Positions 45,028-54,490 of a DNA stretch of 64,000 nucleotides are shown in pieces; the stretch's first letter is position 1, and each line of letters opens with the position of its first letter. The notes under the pieces were generated by a model. It made no database searches, had not been told where the DNA came from, and worked only from the letters and a program-made list of their open reading frames with translations. Position numbers and translations under genes: made by a program. Origin of the DNA: Duganella fentianensis. GTDB lineage: Bacteria; Pseudomonadota; Gammaproteobacteria; Burkholderiales; Burkholderiaceae_D. The stretch is from NCBI RefSeq assembly GCF_009857835.1, contig NZ_WWCL01000004.1:124001-188000 (forward strand), in the 5' to 3' direction.

Positions 45028-45228
45028 ATGGAATCGAACAAGCAGGCCTCGTTCCTGTATTCGCTGAAAGCGGTGATCTGGTCGTTCTTCGGCCTGCGCC
45101 GCAAAAGCGATTTCGACAGCGACGAAGCGAAACTCAATCCGCTGCACATCATCATTGCAGCGCTGATCGCCGTGGCCTGCTTTATCGGCACCCTGATCAC
45201 CATCGTCAAATATGTAGTTTTAAAATAA
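45028..45228 (+). CDS. DUF2970 small membrane protein
   Basis: 66 aa. Starts with SLKAVIWSFFGLRRKSDFDSDEAKLNPLHIIIAALI, split by an acidic stretch, and has one C-terminal helix. The DUF2970 family is regularly encoded between ctaG and ctaE in betaproteobacteria, so an oxidase-assembly role is suspected but unproven. Confidence 0.88.
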   Translation: MESNKQASFLYSLKAVIWSFFGLRRKSDFDSDEAKLNPLHIIIAALIAVACFIGTLITIVKYVVLK

Positions 45229-45262
45229 AACGAAGCACACTCGAAAAAGTGAGGAGATGAAG

Positions 45263-46123
45263 ATGAGTTCACATAACGCTGCGGCACCGTACTATTTTGT
45301 GCCAGGTCCATCCAAGTGGCCGCTGATGGCCGGTATGTCCCTGCTGACCACCATGATAGGCGCGTCGGCATGGGTCAATGATGTGTCGTGGGGTCCGGCC
45401 GTGAATTACATCGGTCTGGCAGCCACGCTGGCCGTGCTGTTCTGCTGGTTCGGCGATGCGATCCGCGAATCGGAAGGCGGCCAGTACAGCCAGCGTATCG
45501 ATCATTCCTACCGCTGGTCCATGGGCTGGTTCATTTTCTCCGAAGTGATGTTCTTCGGTGCCTTCTTCGGTGCGCTGTTCTATGCCCGTTCCATCTCCAT
45601 GCCATGGCTGGGCGATCTCGATCACAAAGCCATCTGGCCTGATTTCGTGCCGCACTGGGGTAACACGGGGCCGGCCGGTACGGTGCAGGAATTCAAGACC
45701 ATGGGGCCATATCCTATCCCGACCATCAACACGGCGCTGCTGCTGACCTCGGGCCTGACGCTGACTATTTCGCACCACGCTCTGCGTGCGGGCGAGCGCG
45801 GTAAAACCGCCTTCTGGCTGTTCGCTACCGTGCTGCTGGGTGCCGTGTTCATGGGCTTCCAGGCATATGAGTACCACCATGCCTACACCGAACTGAATCT
45901 GAAGCTGACTTCGGGCATCTACGGTTCCACCTTCTTCATGCTGACCGGCTTCCACGGCTTCCACGTGACCATGGGCGCGATCATGCTGTCGGTGGTGCTG
46001 CTGCGTGTACTGAAAGGCCACTTCACGCCGGAAAACCACTTCGCGTTCGAAGGTGCTGCATGGTACTGGCACTTCGTGGACGTGGTCTGGCTCGGTCTGT
46101 ACGTTGTGGTGTACTGGCTGTAA
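45263..46123 (+). CDS. ctaE: Cytochrome c oxidase subunit III
   Basis: 286 aa from ATG 45263, which GAGGAG precedes at a normal spacing of 6 nt; the ATG at 45257 abuts the Shine-Dalgarno sequence. Seven helices: YYFVPGPSKWPLMAGMSLL, SMGWFIFSEVMFFGAFFGALFYAR and HGFHVTMGAIMLSVVLLRVLKGHF are family marks. It stabilises subunit I and its proton uptake. A hairpin and an intrinsic terminator follow. Confidence 0.95.
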   Translation: MSSHNAAAPYYFVPGPSKWPLMAGMSLLTTMIGASAWVNDVSWGPAVNYIGLAATLAVLFCWFGDAIRESEGGQYSQRIDHSYRWSMGWFIFSEVMFFGAFFGALFYARSISMPWLGDLDHKAIWPDFVPHWGNTGPAGTVQEFKTMGPYPIPTINTALLLTSGLTLTISHHALRAGERGKTAFWLFATVLLGAVFMGFQAYEYHHAYTELNLKLTSGIYGSTFFMLTGFHGFHVTMGAIMLSVVLLRVLKGHFTPENHFAFEGAAWYWHFVDVVWLGLYVVVYWL

Positions 46124-46137
46124 GCCGAAAGTGTGCT

Positions 46138-46161
46138 GACCGCAGCGCCTGCGCTGCGGTC
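46138..46161. repeat. Perfect 11-bp inverted repeat after ctaE
   Basis: GACCGCAGCGC and its exact complement GCGCTGCGGTC are separated by two bases, 14 nt after the ctaE stop. No T-run follows, so it probably shields the mRNA 3' end. Confidence 0.65.
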
Positions 46162-46173
46162 GCTGTAGCGACG

Positions 46174-46217
46174 AAAAAAAGCCGCATGCGGGGAAGCCCG
46201 GATGCGGCTGTTTTTTT
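46174..46217. terminator. Bidirectional intrinsic terminator
   Basis: AGCCGCAT (46180-46187) pairs with ATGCGGCT (46202-46209), with GGG/CCC inside the loop. A7 lies on the left and T7 (46211-46217) on the right, so it can end both the ctaE transcript and the leftward DUF2909 transcript. Confidence 0.9.
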
Positions 46218-46232
46218 AGCGCCAGGGGCGCG

Positions 46233-46436
46233 CTACATGCGGATGCCGGTGGGGTGGATGTAACCGAGTTTGTTGGCCAGCAGCAGGGCGGCAAACAGCG
46301 CTATGGACAGTCCGACGCGCACAGCGAGCGCGCGCACGGTATTATTCGTCTTGCCCTTGTCACGCATGAGGAAGAAAAATGCCGAGGCGAGGCTGCCGAT
46401 GATCAGGATGAAGGCGATGGCGACAACGATTTTCAT
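46233..46436 (-). CDS. DUF2909-type twin-transmembrane small protein
   Basis: 67 aa with two helices: VVAIAFILIIGSLASAFFFLM and VGLSIALFAALLLANKLGYI, joined by a basic loop RDKGKTNNTVRALAVR. Matches small DUF2909 proteins found beside oxidase genes. It is the only leftward gene in the oxidase block, between ctaE and surf1. Function unknown. Confidence 0.85.
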   Translation of the reverse strand: MKIVVAIAFILIIGSLASAFFFLMRDKGKTNNTVRALAVRVGLSIALFAALLLANKLGYIHPTGIRM

Positions 46437-46481
46437 GTGGGCGGCAGTCGTTAAATGTCTGGAAAGGGAGAACTCATTGTA

Positions 46482-47216
46482 ATGCGTATTCGCTTCCGCT
46501 TTAAGCTAATTCCGTTTATCGCGACGGTGCTGGTGGTCACGCTGGGCATACAGCTGGGCAACTGGCAGCAGCGCCGCGCGGCGCAGAAGCTGGTGATGCA
46601 GAGCCAGCTGGAGCAGGGCCAGCATGCGGCGCCGCTGCGGCTGGATGGCGCAGCGCTGGCAGCCGAAGCGGTGGAATTCCGCCGCGTGCAACTGGAGGGT
46701 GAATTTGTCCGTAACTGGCCGCTGTATCTGGATAACCGGCCGTATCAGGGCCGTGCCGGCTTCTATGTGCTGATGCCGTTCCGCCTGACGGGCAGCGGCA
46801 TGCACGTGCTGGTGATGCGTGGCTGGGTGCCGCGCGACGCCCGGCAGCGCGACCGTCTGCCGGCGCTGCTCACTCCGGCCGGTCCCGTGACGCTGAGCGG
46901 GCTGGCCAGAGTCGGCACCGGTCATGTGATGGAGCTGGGTAGTGCCGCGCCGCTGACGCCAGGTGCCATCGTCTCGAATGTCGATCCGCTGCAGCTGGCC
47001 AAGGATAGCGGCCTGACCATGCAGCCTTTCGTGGTCGAGCAGCACGTAGCGGCCCAGCCGGCGGGCGATGATGCCAGTCTGGTGCGCGACTGGCCGGCGC
47101 CGGCGCTGGGGGTGGAAAAAAATCAGGGCTATGCACTGCAGTGGTATGCGCTGTCGGCAATGGCCGTTGTCTTCTTTGTTGTGAATGGATTTAGACGTGG
47201 AAAAAAAGCAGATTAA
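46482..47216 (+). CDS. SURF1 family cytochrome oxidase assembly protein
   Basis: 244 aa from ATG 46482 (MRIRFRFKLIPFIATVLVV); GGGAG at 46466-46470 is somewhat far. An in-frame ATG at 46455 lacks a ribosome-binding site. Two helices flank a periplasmic domain: LGIQLGNWQQRRAAQK just after the first, DNRPYQGRAGFYVLMPF and VMRGWVPRD in the domain. It delivers or places heme a in subunit I. Its 3' end overlaps the next gene by 32 nt. Confidence 0.93.
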   Translation: MRIRFRFKLIPFIATVLVVTLGIQLGNWQQRRAAQKLVMQSQLEQGQHAAPLRLDGAALAAEAVEFRRVQLEGEFVRNWPLYLDNRPYQGRAGFYVLMPFRLTGSGMHVLVMRGWVPRDARQRDRLPALLTPAGPVTLSGLARVGTGHVMELGSAAPLTPGAIVSNVDPLQLAKDSGLTMQPFVVEQHVAAQPAGDDASLVRDWPAPALGVEKNQGYALQWYALSAMAVVFFVVNGFRRGKKAD

Positions 47217-47802
47217 CCGTTTGAAGCTGCTGGCCGTGCTGGCCGTATGTGCTGCACCTTTGCTGGCTTCCTACTTTACCTATTACGTGATCAAGCCGCA
47301 GGGCGGTGCCACCAATTCCGGCAGCCTGATCGATCCGCGCCAGCATCCGATACCGGCCATGGCCAGCACCACGCTGGATGGCCAGCCGCAGACGCTGGAA
47401 CAGTACAAGGGCAAGTGGATCATGCTGAAAGTAGGACCATCCGATTGCCAGCAAGCCTGTCAGGACCAGCTGTTCGCCATGCGCCAGCTGCGCACCATGC
47501 AGGGCAAGGAAATGGAACGCATCGAACGGGTCTGGCTGATTACCGACCAGCAGCCGCTAGCTACCATGCTGCTGCGGGTGAACGATGGCACGCGCATGCT
47601 GCGCGCACCGGCCGACGTGGTGGCGCGCTGGCTGCCCACCGAAGCGCAGGGTGATCAGGCGGCCGATCATGTCTACCTGATCGACCCGCTGGGCAATCTG
47701 ATGATGCGCTTCCCCAAAGGCGCCGTATCGAGCGATATCGAGCAGGTGAAACGCGTACATAAAGATATCGCCAAACTGCTCAAGGCTTCCGCCATAGGTT
47801 AA
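47185..47802 (+). CDS. SCO/SenC-like thioredoxin-fold membrane protein
   Basis: 205 aa from ATG 47185; a GTG at 47197 is also possible. One N-terminal helix (about 14-34), then a thioredoxin-like domain with a C-x3-C pair in PSDCQQACQDQLF, LRAPADVV, and a late DHVYLIDPLGNLMMRFP strand. This is the pattern of short SCO-like proteins encoded in cytochrome oxidase operons. It overlaps surf1 and precedes ctaA. A role in copper delivery or thiol reduction at CuA is likely. It is distinct from the true SCO protein at 49885. Confidence 0.75.
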   Translation: MDLDVEKKQINRLKLLAVLAVCAAPLLASYFTYYVIKPQGGATNSGSLIDPRQHPIPAMASTTLDGQPQTLEQYKGKWIMLKVGPSDCQQACQDQLFAMRQLRTMQGKEMERIERVWLITDQQPLATMLLRVNDGTRMLRAPADVVARWLPTEAQGDQAADHVYLIDPLGNLMMRFPKGAVSSDIEQVKRVHKDIAKLLKASAIG

Positions 47803-47813
47803 ATAGGCTCATC

Positions 47814-48998
47814 ATGCATCTGACTCTGGCCCAGATGGCCGTAACGGCCCTGCTGGTGGCGCTGCTGCCACTGACACTGGTGTGGACTTCGTCCGACGTC
47901 AGCAAATACCGCAAGCTGGTGTGGGTGACGGTATTCCTCACCTTCGACCTGATCGTGTTCGGCGCGTTTACCCGCCTGACCGATTCCGGCCTCGGTTGCC
48001 CGGACTGGCCCGGCTGCTATGGCGCGGCCAATCCCTTCCTCGCTCATGAGGAAATCGTCGCGGCCGAAGCGCTGATGCCGACCGGCCCCGTCACCGTCTT
48101 CAAGGCATGGATAGAAATGATTCACCGCTATCTGGCCATGGCCATCGGCGTGCTGATCGTGGCAATGCTGGCGCAGGCGTGGTATCAATGGCGCCGCCGG
48201 GCCGCCACGCCGGCCGGACGCCGGGCCGATTATGCGCCGCTGATCCCTACGCTGCTGTTCTTTGCCGTCTGCCTGCAGGGCGCGTTCGGCGCGTGGACTG
48301 TCACGCTCAAGCTGCAGCCCGTAATCGTCAGCACCCATCTGCTGCTGGGTATGGGGCTGCTGGCCTTGCTGGTGTGGTATGGCTGCCGTCAGGACCAGCT
48401 GATTACGCCGGCGCGCACGCTGACAGCCTCGCCGCCGGCCATGCGTCGCATCCGCTGGCTGGCCGGCCTGTCGGCGGCGCTGCTGCTGGTGCAGCTGGCG
48501 CTGGGCGGCTGGACCAGTACCAATTATGCCACGCTGGCCTGTACCGAATTCCCTCTGTGCGGTGGCGAGCTGGTGCCGCCCATGGACTTCGAACACGGTT
48601 TCACCCTGTGGCGCGCGCTGGGCAAAACGGCGGCCGGCCACTACCTGCCGTTTTCTGCGCTGACGGCGATCCACTGGGTACATCGCAATTTTGGCCTGCT
48701 GCTGGCCATCGTGGCAGGCTACACGGCCTGGCGCGCGTGGCAGCATACGGCGCTGCAGCGCACGGCGCGCTGGCTGGCCCTGACGCTGCTGCTGCAACTG
48801 GCCACGGGCATCGCCACTATTTATCTCAACTTCCCGCTGGCCATCGCCGTGCTGCACAACGCCGGTGCGGCGCTGCTGGTGCTGTGGCTGACCATGTTAA
48901 ACTATCAGGCAAAATGCCAGTTTGAGCTGGCCCTTGCTACTAATGCCACTGCGGCCGCGCATGCGCAACATGGCCGCAAAGATAACACCCCCTCATGA
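47814..48998 (+). CDS. ctaA: Heme A synthase (COX15/CtaA)
   Basis: 394 aa, eight helices. Oxidises the C8 methyl of heme O to a formyl group. Family marks: [24 protein letters not shown] near the N-terminus, [12 protein letters not shown] with a heme-ligand His, RTLTAS linker, [21 protein letters not shown] in the second half, and [13 protein letters not shown]. It overlaps ctaB by four bases (ATGA). Confidence 0.95.
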   Translation: MHLTLAQMAVTALLVALLPLTLVWTSSDVSKYRKLVWVTVFLTFDLIVFGAFTRLTDSGLGCPDWPGCYGAANPFLAHEEIVAAEALMPTGPVTVFKAWIEMIHRYLAMAIGVLIVAMLAQAWYQWRRRAATPAGRRADYAPLIPTLLFFAVCLQGAFGAWTVTLKLQPVIVSTHLLLGMGLLALLVWYGCRQDQLITPARTLTASPPAMRRIRWLAGLSAALLLVQLALGGWTSTNYATLACTEFPLCGGELVPPMDFEHGFTLWRALGKTAAGHYLPFSALTAIHWVHRNFGLLLAIVAGYTAWRAWQHTALQRTARWLALTLLLQLATGIATIYLNFPLAIAVLHNAGAALLVLWLTMLNYQAKCQFELALATNATAAAHAQHGRKDNTPS

Positions 48999-49888
48999 CC
49001 ACACAGACTGTCTCTTCCAAGCTTCCTAGCCGTGCCGCCCAGTACTGGGCGCTGACCAAGCCGCGCGTGACCCAGCTCGCGGTGTTCTGCGCCGTGATCG
49101 GCATGTTTCTGGCGACCGATGGCATGCCCGACTGGCGCTTGCTGATCGCCGCCACGGCCGGCATCTGGCTGCTGTCCGGCGCGGCGTTTGCCGTCAACTG
49201 TCTGGCTGAGCGCGAAATCGATGCGCGCATGGCGCGTACCGCGCGCCGCCCTATGGCGCTGGGTGAAATCACTGTGATGCAGACGGTGGTGTTCGCCGCC
49301 GTGATCGGTGGCGCCGGCATGTGGATACTTTACACGCTGGTCAATCCGCTCACCATGTGGCTGACCTTTGTTACCTTCGTCGGCTACGCCATCATCTACA
49401 CCATGATCCTCAAGCCGGCCACGCCGCAGAACATCGTTATTGGCGGCCTGTCCGGTGCCATGCCGCCCGCACTGGGCTGGGCTGCCGTGGCCAACGATGT
49501 GCCCATGCAGGCCTGGCTGCTGGTGCTGATCATCTTCGTCTGGACCCCACCGCACTTCTGGGCGCTGGCCATGTACCGCCGCGATGACTATGCGCGTTCC
49601 GGCCTGCCCATGCTGCCCGTCACGCACGGCATGCAGTTCACCCGCTTCCACGTCTGGCTGTATTCGATCGCGCTGGCGGCCACCACGCTGATGCCGTATG
49701 CAGTGCGCATGTCCGGCCTGATCTATCTGGTCAGCGCCATCGTGCTGAATGCCGTATTCCTGCACCATGCCTGGAAAATCTACCGTCATTACACCGACCT
49801 GATTGCACGCAAGGCGTTCACCTGGTCCATTATTTACCTGTCGCTGCTGTTCGCCGCTCTGCTGGTGGACCACTACTTCAAAATATGA
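48995..49888 (+). CDS. ctaB: Protoheme IX farnesyltransferase (heme O synthase)
   Basis: 297 aa, a UbiA-superfamily membrane enzyme attaching farnesyl diphosphate to heme B. Asp/Asn-rich motif [19 protein letters not shown] (family N-x3-D-x2-M-x-R-T) and the second motif [21 protein letters not shown] are seen. Sits between ctaA and sco with four-base overlaps on both sides, consistent with one tightly coupled operon. The farnesyl donor is made by IspA, encoded in the same window. Confidence 0.95.
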   Translation: MTTQTVSSKLPSRAAQYWALTKPRVTQLAVFCAVIGMFLATDGMPDWRLLIAATAGIWLLSGAAFAVNCLAEREIDARMARTARRPMALGEITVMQTVVFAAVIGGAGMWILYTLVNPLTMWLTFVTFVGYAIIYTMILKPATPQNIVIGGLSGAMPPALGWAAVANDVPMQAWLLVLIIFVWTPPHFWALAMYRRDDYARSGLPMLPVTHGMQFTRFHVWLYSIALAATTLMPYAVRMSGLIYLVSAIVLNAVFLHHAWKIYRHYTDLIARKAFTWSIIYLSLLFAALLVDHYFKI

Positions 49889-50496
49889 AAAAACTGTTTG
49901 CTGTGGGTTCTACCGCCCTTGCCCTGGCCCTGACTGTGCTGACTGGCTGCGGTGAAAACAAATCGTCCGCGCCTAAGGTAGCATTCCAGAACACCGACCT
50001 GACGGGGCTGGCCTACGCCAAGGACTTCGCCCTGACCGACCACACGGGCAAGCCGCGCACGCTGGGCGACTTCAAAGGCAAGGTGGTGGTGATGTTCTTC
50101 GGCTATACCCAGTGCCCCGACGTCTGCCCCACCACGCTGACGGAAATGGCGCAGGTGATGCAGGAGCTGGGGCCGCAGGCCGATCAGGTGCAGGTGCTGT
50201 TCGTCACCGTCGATCCCGAGCGTGATACCCAGCCGCTGCTGGCGCAATATGTGCCGACCTTCGACAAGCGCTTCATCGGTCTGTACGGCACGGCCGAGCA
50301 GACTGCCGCCGTGGCCAAGGAATTCAAGGTGTTCTACGCCAAAGTGCCGGGCAAGAATCCGGGCAGCTATTCCATGGACCACACGGCCGCCAGCTATGTG
50401 TTCGACCGTCAGGGCAAGATCCGCCTGATGGTGCGCAATGGCCAGGGCCCGGCGTCGGTGGTGCATGACGTGAAGCTGTTGCTGGCCCAGTCCTGA
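49885..50496 (+). CDS. SCO family copper chaperone (lipoprotein)
   Basis: 203 aa. Lipobox LTGC (Cys about 23) makes it an outer-face lipoprotein of the inner membrane. Thioredoxin fold with the copper-binding CxxxC in [10 protein letters not shown] and the partner His in [11 protein letters not shown]. It loads CuA of subunit II. The ATG overlaps the ctaB stop. Confidence 0.94.
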   Translation: MKKLFAVGSTALALALTVLTGCGENKSSAPKVAFQNTDLTGLAYAKDFALTDHTGKPRTLGDFKGKVVVMFFGYTQCPDVCPTTLTEMAQVMQELGPQADQVQVLFVTVDPERDTQPLLAQYVPTFDKRFIGLYGTAEQTAAVAKEFKVFYAKVPGKNPGSYSMDHTAASYVFDRQGKIRLMVRNGQGPASVVHDVKLLLAQS

Positions 50497-50499
50497 TCC

Positions 50500-51540
50500 A
50501 TGCACGACCGCTATCAGCCCTACACCCGTCTGGCCGCTATCGTCCTGCTGCTGGTGGGCTGTGTGGCGGTGCTGCGGCCGTTTCTGGCAGCGATACTGTT
50601 TGCTGCGGCGATCACCATCGCCAGCTGGCCCGTCTATCTGTATGTGCTGGCGCGCTGCCGCCAGCGCCGTTCATTGGCCGCCGCCATCATGAGCGTGGCG
50701 CTGACGCTGCTGATCATCGCGCCGCTGACGGCCGTGACGTGGAATGTGGCCGACAACATCAGCGTGTTCTACGACCATATAAAAGCCAGTCTGGATGGCG
50801 GCACGCTGGCGCCACCGGCGTGGCTGAAAGACATCCCGCTGCTGGGCGAAGCGGCCGATAACTATCTGCGCAAGCTGCTGGGCAGCCGTGAAGAATTACT
50901 CAATCTGGCCAAGAATCTGCTGGAACCGGCGCGCCGTCTGCTGCTCGGTGCCAGCGTGGTGCTGGGCAGCGGTGTGGCCCAGGTCAGTCTGGCCGTGTTT
51001 GTCAGCTTCTTCCTGTACCGTGATGGCGCGGCTCTGCACGAAACGTTGCAGCTGGCCATGCAGCGCCTGATCGGTCCGCAGGGCCAGCTGGTAACGGAGA
51101 CAGTCAGCCGCACCGTGCGCGGCGTGGTGTATGGTTTGCTGGGTACGGCGCTGGCGCAGGCTGGCGTGGCCGCGATCGGCTTCCTGATCGCCGGCGTGCC
51201 GGCCGTGGCGCTGCTGTCGGCCGCCACCTTCCTGCTGTCGCTGGTGCCGGTGGGGCCGCCGCTGGTATGGGGTGGTGCTGCCATCTATCTGTTCGATGCG
51301 GGCCAGACCGGCTGGGGCATCTTCATGCTGGTGTGGGGCTTCTTCCTGATCAGCAGTGTCGATAACGTGGTCAAGCCCATGCTGATCAGCCGTGGCAGCA
51401 GCCTGCCATTCATCCTCGTGCTGCTGGGCGTGACGGGCGGCGTGCTGGCCTTCGGCTTTGTCGGCCTGTTTATCGGCCCGGCACTGCTGGCCGTGGCACT
51501 GGGCCTGCTGAATAACTGGAGCGCGCCGGCGTCGCAATAG
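50500..51540 (+). CDS. AI-2E family transporter
   Basis: 346 aa with about eight helices and the AI-2E/PerM fold. Members export autoinducer-2 or other small molecules, or act as Na+/H+ antiporters. Family features: a central soluble loop (about 85-145) and the late GVTGGVLAFGFVGLFIGPALLAVAL. It starts three nt after the sco stop, so it is likely last in the oxidase assembly operon, although it has no known oxidase role. Confidence 0.88.
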   Translation: MHDRYQPYTRLAAIVLLLVGCVAVLRPFLAAILFAAAITIASWPVYLYVLARCRQRRSLAAAIMSVALTLLIIAPLTAVTWNVADNISVFYDHIKASLDGGTLAPPAWLKDIPLLGEAADNYLRKLLGSREELLNLAKNLLEPARRLLLGASVVLGSGVAQVSLAVFVSFFLYRDGAALHETLQLAMQRLIGPQGQLVTETVSRTVRGVVYGLLGTALAQAGVAAIGFLIAGVPAVALLSAATFLLSLVPVGPPLVWGGAAIYLFDAGQTGWGIFMLVWGFFLISSVDNVVKPMLISRGSSLPFILVLLGVTGGVLAFGFVGLFIGPALLAVALGLLNNWSAPASQ

Positions 51541-51605
51541 ACGCCGTTTGGGACTTCAAGCGCGCCGCCTGGTTTGCAAGGACTGGCGCAGTAACTGGCC
51601 AGGCT

Positions 51606-52943
51606 TTAATCGTGTTCGGCGTGATCGTCGGTGTCGTCGCGCGGGATGACTTTCACCAGCAGGATGCGCGGGCCGTTCATCTTGCGCGCCACGATATCGA
51701 ATTCCTTGAAGCTGATGCGCTGGCCCTGTTTGGGGATATCGCCCAGCTTGAGCATCAGCAGGCCGCCCACCGATTCCACGTCTTCGATACCCAGTTCCTC
51801 GTTTTCGATATCGATGCCGAGTGCCCGTTCCAGCGAGACGATGGGCAGGCTGGCCTTGCCGACCAGGGTGCCGTCGGGCTGCTTGAGCCAGTCGTTTTCA
51901 TTCAGGCGGAATTCGTCGTGGATTTCCCCCACCATGGCGCCAAGCAGATTATCCAGCGTGACGAAGCCCAGCGGGCGCTTGCCTTTTTCGCCTATCAGGG
52001 CGAAGTGGGGCGCGCCGTCACGGAAGCGGCGGAACTGTTCCAGCGCAGGCGTGCGGGCAGCTATGGTTTCGACCGGACGCAGGAAGGGCACGAGGTCGGT
52101 CACCGGCTTGCCGGACTGCTGGGCAAAGAACAGATCCTTCAGGTGGATCACGCCCAGCACCGTCTCGCCATCCTCATCGTAATAGGGATAGCGGCTGAAG
52201 CGGTTGCGCAGCATGGTGTCCAGATTTTCCTGCAAGGTGCGGCTGGCATGCAGGGCGATCACTTCGTTAATCGGCCGCATCAGGTCGGACACCGACATAT
52301 CGCTCAGGTCCAGCGTGTGCGCCAGTATCTTGCGTTCTTCCTGATTGAAGTTTTCGCCGGGCTGGCTGGTGCGCAGTATCAGTTTCAGTTCGTCGATCGA
52401 GTAGTGGCTGTCATGGCCACCCTTGCCGGACAGGCCGGCCAGACCCAGTACCATGGCGGCGCTGGCATTGAGCACCCAGATAAACGGATACATGGCCCAG
52501 TAGAAGCCGTACAGGGGCAGGGCGCTCCACAGGCTGACGGCTTCCGGCAGGCGGATCGCCAGCGATTTGGGTGCCAGTTCGCCCACCACGATGTGCAGGA
52601 AGGAGATCACGCCGAAGGCGAACACGAAGGCGATGCCGTGTACCAGCTCCGGCGAGCTGATGCCGATGAACGACAGCAGCGGCTCCAGCAGGCCGGCGAA
52701 AGCCGGTTCGCCGACCCAGCCCAGACCCAGCGAAGCGAGCGTGATGCCCAGCTGGCAGGCGGACAGATAGGCATCCAGTTCGCCGTGTACGGTGGCGAGT
52801 ATGCGGCCACGCAGGCCCTGGGTTTTGGCGATGGCGCGCACACGGGTTTTGCGCAGGGTGACGATGCCGAATTCGGCGGCCACGAAGAATCCGTTGAGAG
52901 CAACCAGGATCAGGGCCAGCACGACAAGCAGTAGGTTTTGCAT
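51606..52943 (-). CDS. CNNM/HlyC-CorC family membrane protein with CBS pair
   Basis: 445 aa. An N-terminal DUF21/CNNM membrane domain (about 1-200; begins NLLLVVLALILVALNGFFVAAEFGIV), two CBS domains (about 205-330), and a C-terminal CorC/HlyC domain. Proteins of this kind are linked to magnesium or cobalt efflux and often called hemolysin family proteins. It stands alone and is divergent from the small unknown gene at 53098. Confidence 0.92.
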   Translation of the reverse strand: MQNLLLVVLALILVALNGFFVAAEFGIVTLRKTRVRAIAKTQGLRGRILATVHGELDAYLSACQLGITLASLGLGWVGEPAFAGLLEPLLSFIGISSPELVHGIAFVFAFGVISFLHIVVGELAPKSLAIRLPEAVSLWSALPLYGFYWAMYPFIWVLNASAAMVLGLAGLSGKGGHDSHYSIDELKLILRTSQPGENFNQEERKILAHTLDLSDMSVSDLMRPINEVIALHASRTLQENLDTMLRNRFSRYPYYDEDGETVLGVIHLKDLFFAQQSGKPVTDLVPFLRPVETIAARTPALEQFRRFRDGAPHFALIGEKGKRPLGFVTLDNLLGAMVGEIHDEFRLNENDWLKQPDGTLVGKASLPIVSLERALGIDIENEELGIEDVESVGGLLMLKLGDIPKQGQRISFKEFDIVARKMNGPRILLVKVIPRDDTDDHAEHD

Positions 52944-53097
52944 AGAGAGACGGTAACCGTCAGCAGTGTAAAAACACGTATCTTAGCCGACTGTTGCCGT
53001 TCCCGCTAAAAAGGGCGGACTGCAACAATGTGTGTAAATTGGCGCAAGTGCTTGCGGTATAGTGGGGCGATTATAAAAATGCTATCAACTACCGTAC

Positions 53098-53466
53098 ATG
53101 GAAACCGCCGATTACCAGAGCATAGGGCAGATCATTTATGGCTACGCCCGGGCGCGTAACGAGTTTGCCATGCTGCTGTCATCGCTATGCGAGATTGCAC
53201 TGCATGCGCCGCTCACGCTCGATGCCGAACTGGCACTGATCGATACGGCGCGCCTGCGCGTACGCGCGGCCGGTCTGGGACGGCAGGTGGTGACGGACTT
53301 CGACGCTCTGCTGGACTGCTTCCGCGCGCTGCAGCAGATCGACGCGCTGCTGCGTCCCGTGCCGCCCGGCGGCGAGGGCAGTGCCATGCTGCCTTATCAG
53401 CGTCAGTTGCAGACTGCGCGCAAGCTGCTGGAAACCTGCCGCCACGGCCTCACGCCGCTGCTATAA
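53098..53466 (+). CDS. Unrecognised 122-aa protein
   Basis: I do not recognise a family. The translation is a mostly helical, soluble protein without membrane segment or signal: METADYQSIGQIIYGYARAR, then a Leu/Ala/Arg-rich body with heptad-like spacing and a short Pro/Gly linker (VPPGGEG). ATG 53098 follows candidate -10 TATAGT (53058-53063). It is divergent from the CNNM gene and convergent, nine nt apart, with the nhaR-like gene. Codon use is like its neighbours, so it is probably real. Confidence 0.65.
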   Translation: METADYQSIGQIIYGYARARNEFAMLLSSLCEIALHAPLTLDAELALIDTARLRVRAAGLGRQVVTDFDALLDCFRALQQIDALLRPVPPGGEGSAMLPYQRQLQTARKLLETCRHGLTPLL

Positions 53467-53475
53467 ACCCCCTAG

Positions 53476-54387
53476 CTAGACACTGACGCTGAACGGACCG
53501 TCATGCACGGTGTTGAGGATGGCCTCGATGGCGGGGTGGGTGATCTTGCGCGCGTTGGAGATGGCATAGAACTGTTCGCGCAGTTCCGGCGCATGGCCCA
53601 CCAGTACCACTCCGAACTGGGCCTTGATATCGGCTTCCAGCGCCGCTGGCGCAAAGAACAGCCCCATGCCGTTACGGCCGAAGGTGTTGAGCATGGCGTT
53701 GTCCTCGAACTCGCCGGCGATTTCCGGCCTGACTCCGTGCTCGATAAACCAGGCATCGATGCGCCCGCGCAGGGCGTTGTTACGGGTCGGTAGCAGCAGC
53801 GGTGCACCATGCAGGCTGGCCGGGAAATTGCGCCGGTAGCGCCGCGCCAGATGCTGTGTGCCATAGAGCTGCATATCGCTTTCGCCCAGCAGATGGCTGA
53901 AGACTTTCAGGCTGCCGCCGGCACGCACGGTGCGGTCGGTCAGCACCACGTCGAGCTTGCCGAGTGCCAGATCGGCCAGCAGCGATTCGAATTCATCTTC
54001 CATGCACACCAGCCTTACCTGCTGGTCCAGCTGCTGGGTGGCCTGCAGCAGACGGTAGGCCACCAGCTTGGGCAGCGAATCGGAAATGCCCACTGTCAGG
54101 CGCATGGTACCGGCGTCGGACGCTTCCAGCGCATCCTGCAACTGGTCGCCCAGCAGAAAAATCTGCTCGCAATAATTGAGCGCCAGCTTGCCTGCTTCGG
54201 TCGGCACCAGCCGGCGCCCCTGCGGCTCCAGCAACTGCTTGCCTATGCTCTGTTCCAGCAGGGCCAGCTGCATGCTGATGGTCTGCACGGCCAGCCCCAG
54301 CCGCTCGGCAGCGCGCGTGACGCCGCCTTCTTTGGCCACCATGTAGAAGAAATACAGGTGGCGGAAATTCAGTCCCGAAGTTTTCAT
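53476..54387 (-). CDS. LysR-family regulator, NhaR-like
   Basis: 303 aa from ATG 54387; an ATG 30 nt upstream is less conserved (the family begins near LNFRHLYFFYMVAKEGGVTRAAERL). The HTH is followed by the NhaR-type effector domain with VQTISMQLALLEQSIGKQLLEPQGRRL and HGAPLLLPTRNNALRGRIDAWF. NhaR controls Na+/H+ antiporter genes in E. coli. Here the divergent neighbour is a DUF475 (TerC-like) gene, 103 nt away, a more likely target. Confidence 0.88.
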   Translation of the reverse strand: MKTSGLNFRHLYFFYMVAKEGGVTRAAERLGLAVQTISMQLALLEQSIGKQLLEPQGRRLVPTEAGKLALNYCEQIFLLGDQLQDALEASDAGTMRLTVGISDSLPKLVAYRLLQATQQLDQQVRLVCMEDEFESLLADLALGKLDVVLTDRTVRAGGSLKVFSHLLGESDMQLYGTQHLARRYRRNFPASLHGAPLLLPTRNNALRGRIDAWFIEHGVRPEIAGEFEDNAMLNTFGRNGMGLFFAPAALEADIKAQFGVVLVGHAPELREQFYAISNARKITHPAIEAILNTVHDGPFSVSV

Positions 54388-54490
54388 ATCTTCTGTTTTT
54401 TCGAAGTAATGCTTCAATTATCTTCTATTTTTTAAATTGCTGTTTTTCTCTACACTGCCTCCCATCGTTAAAACAATATGTGAGTAAAAC

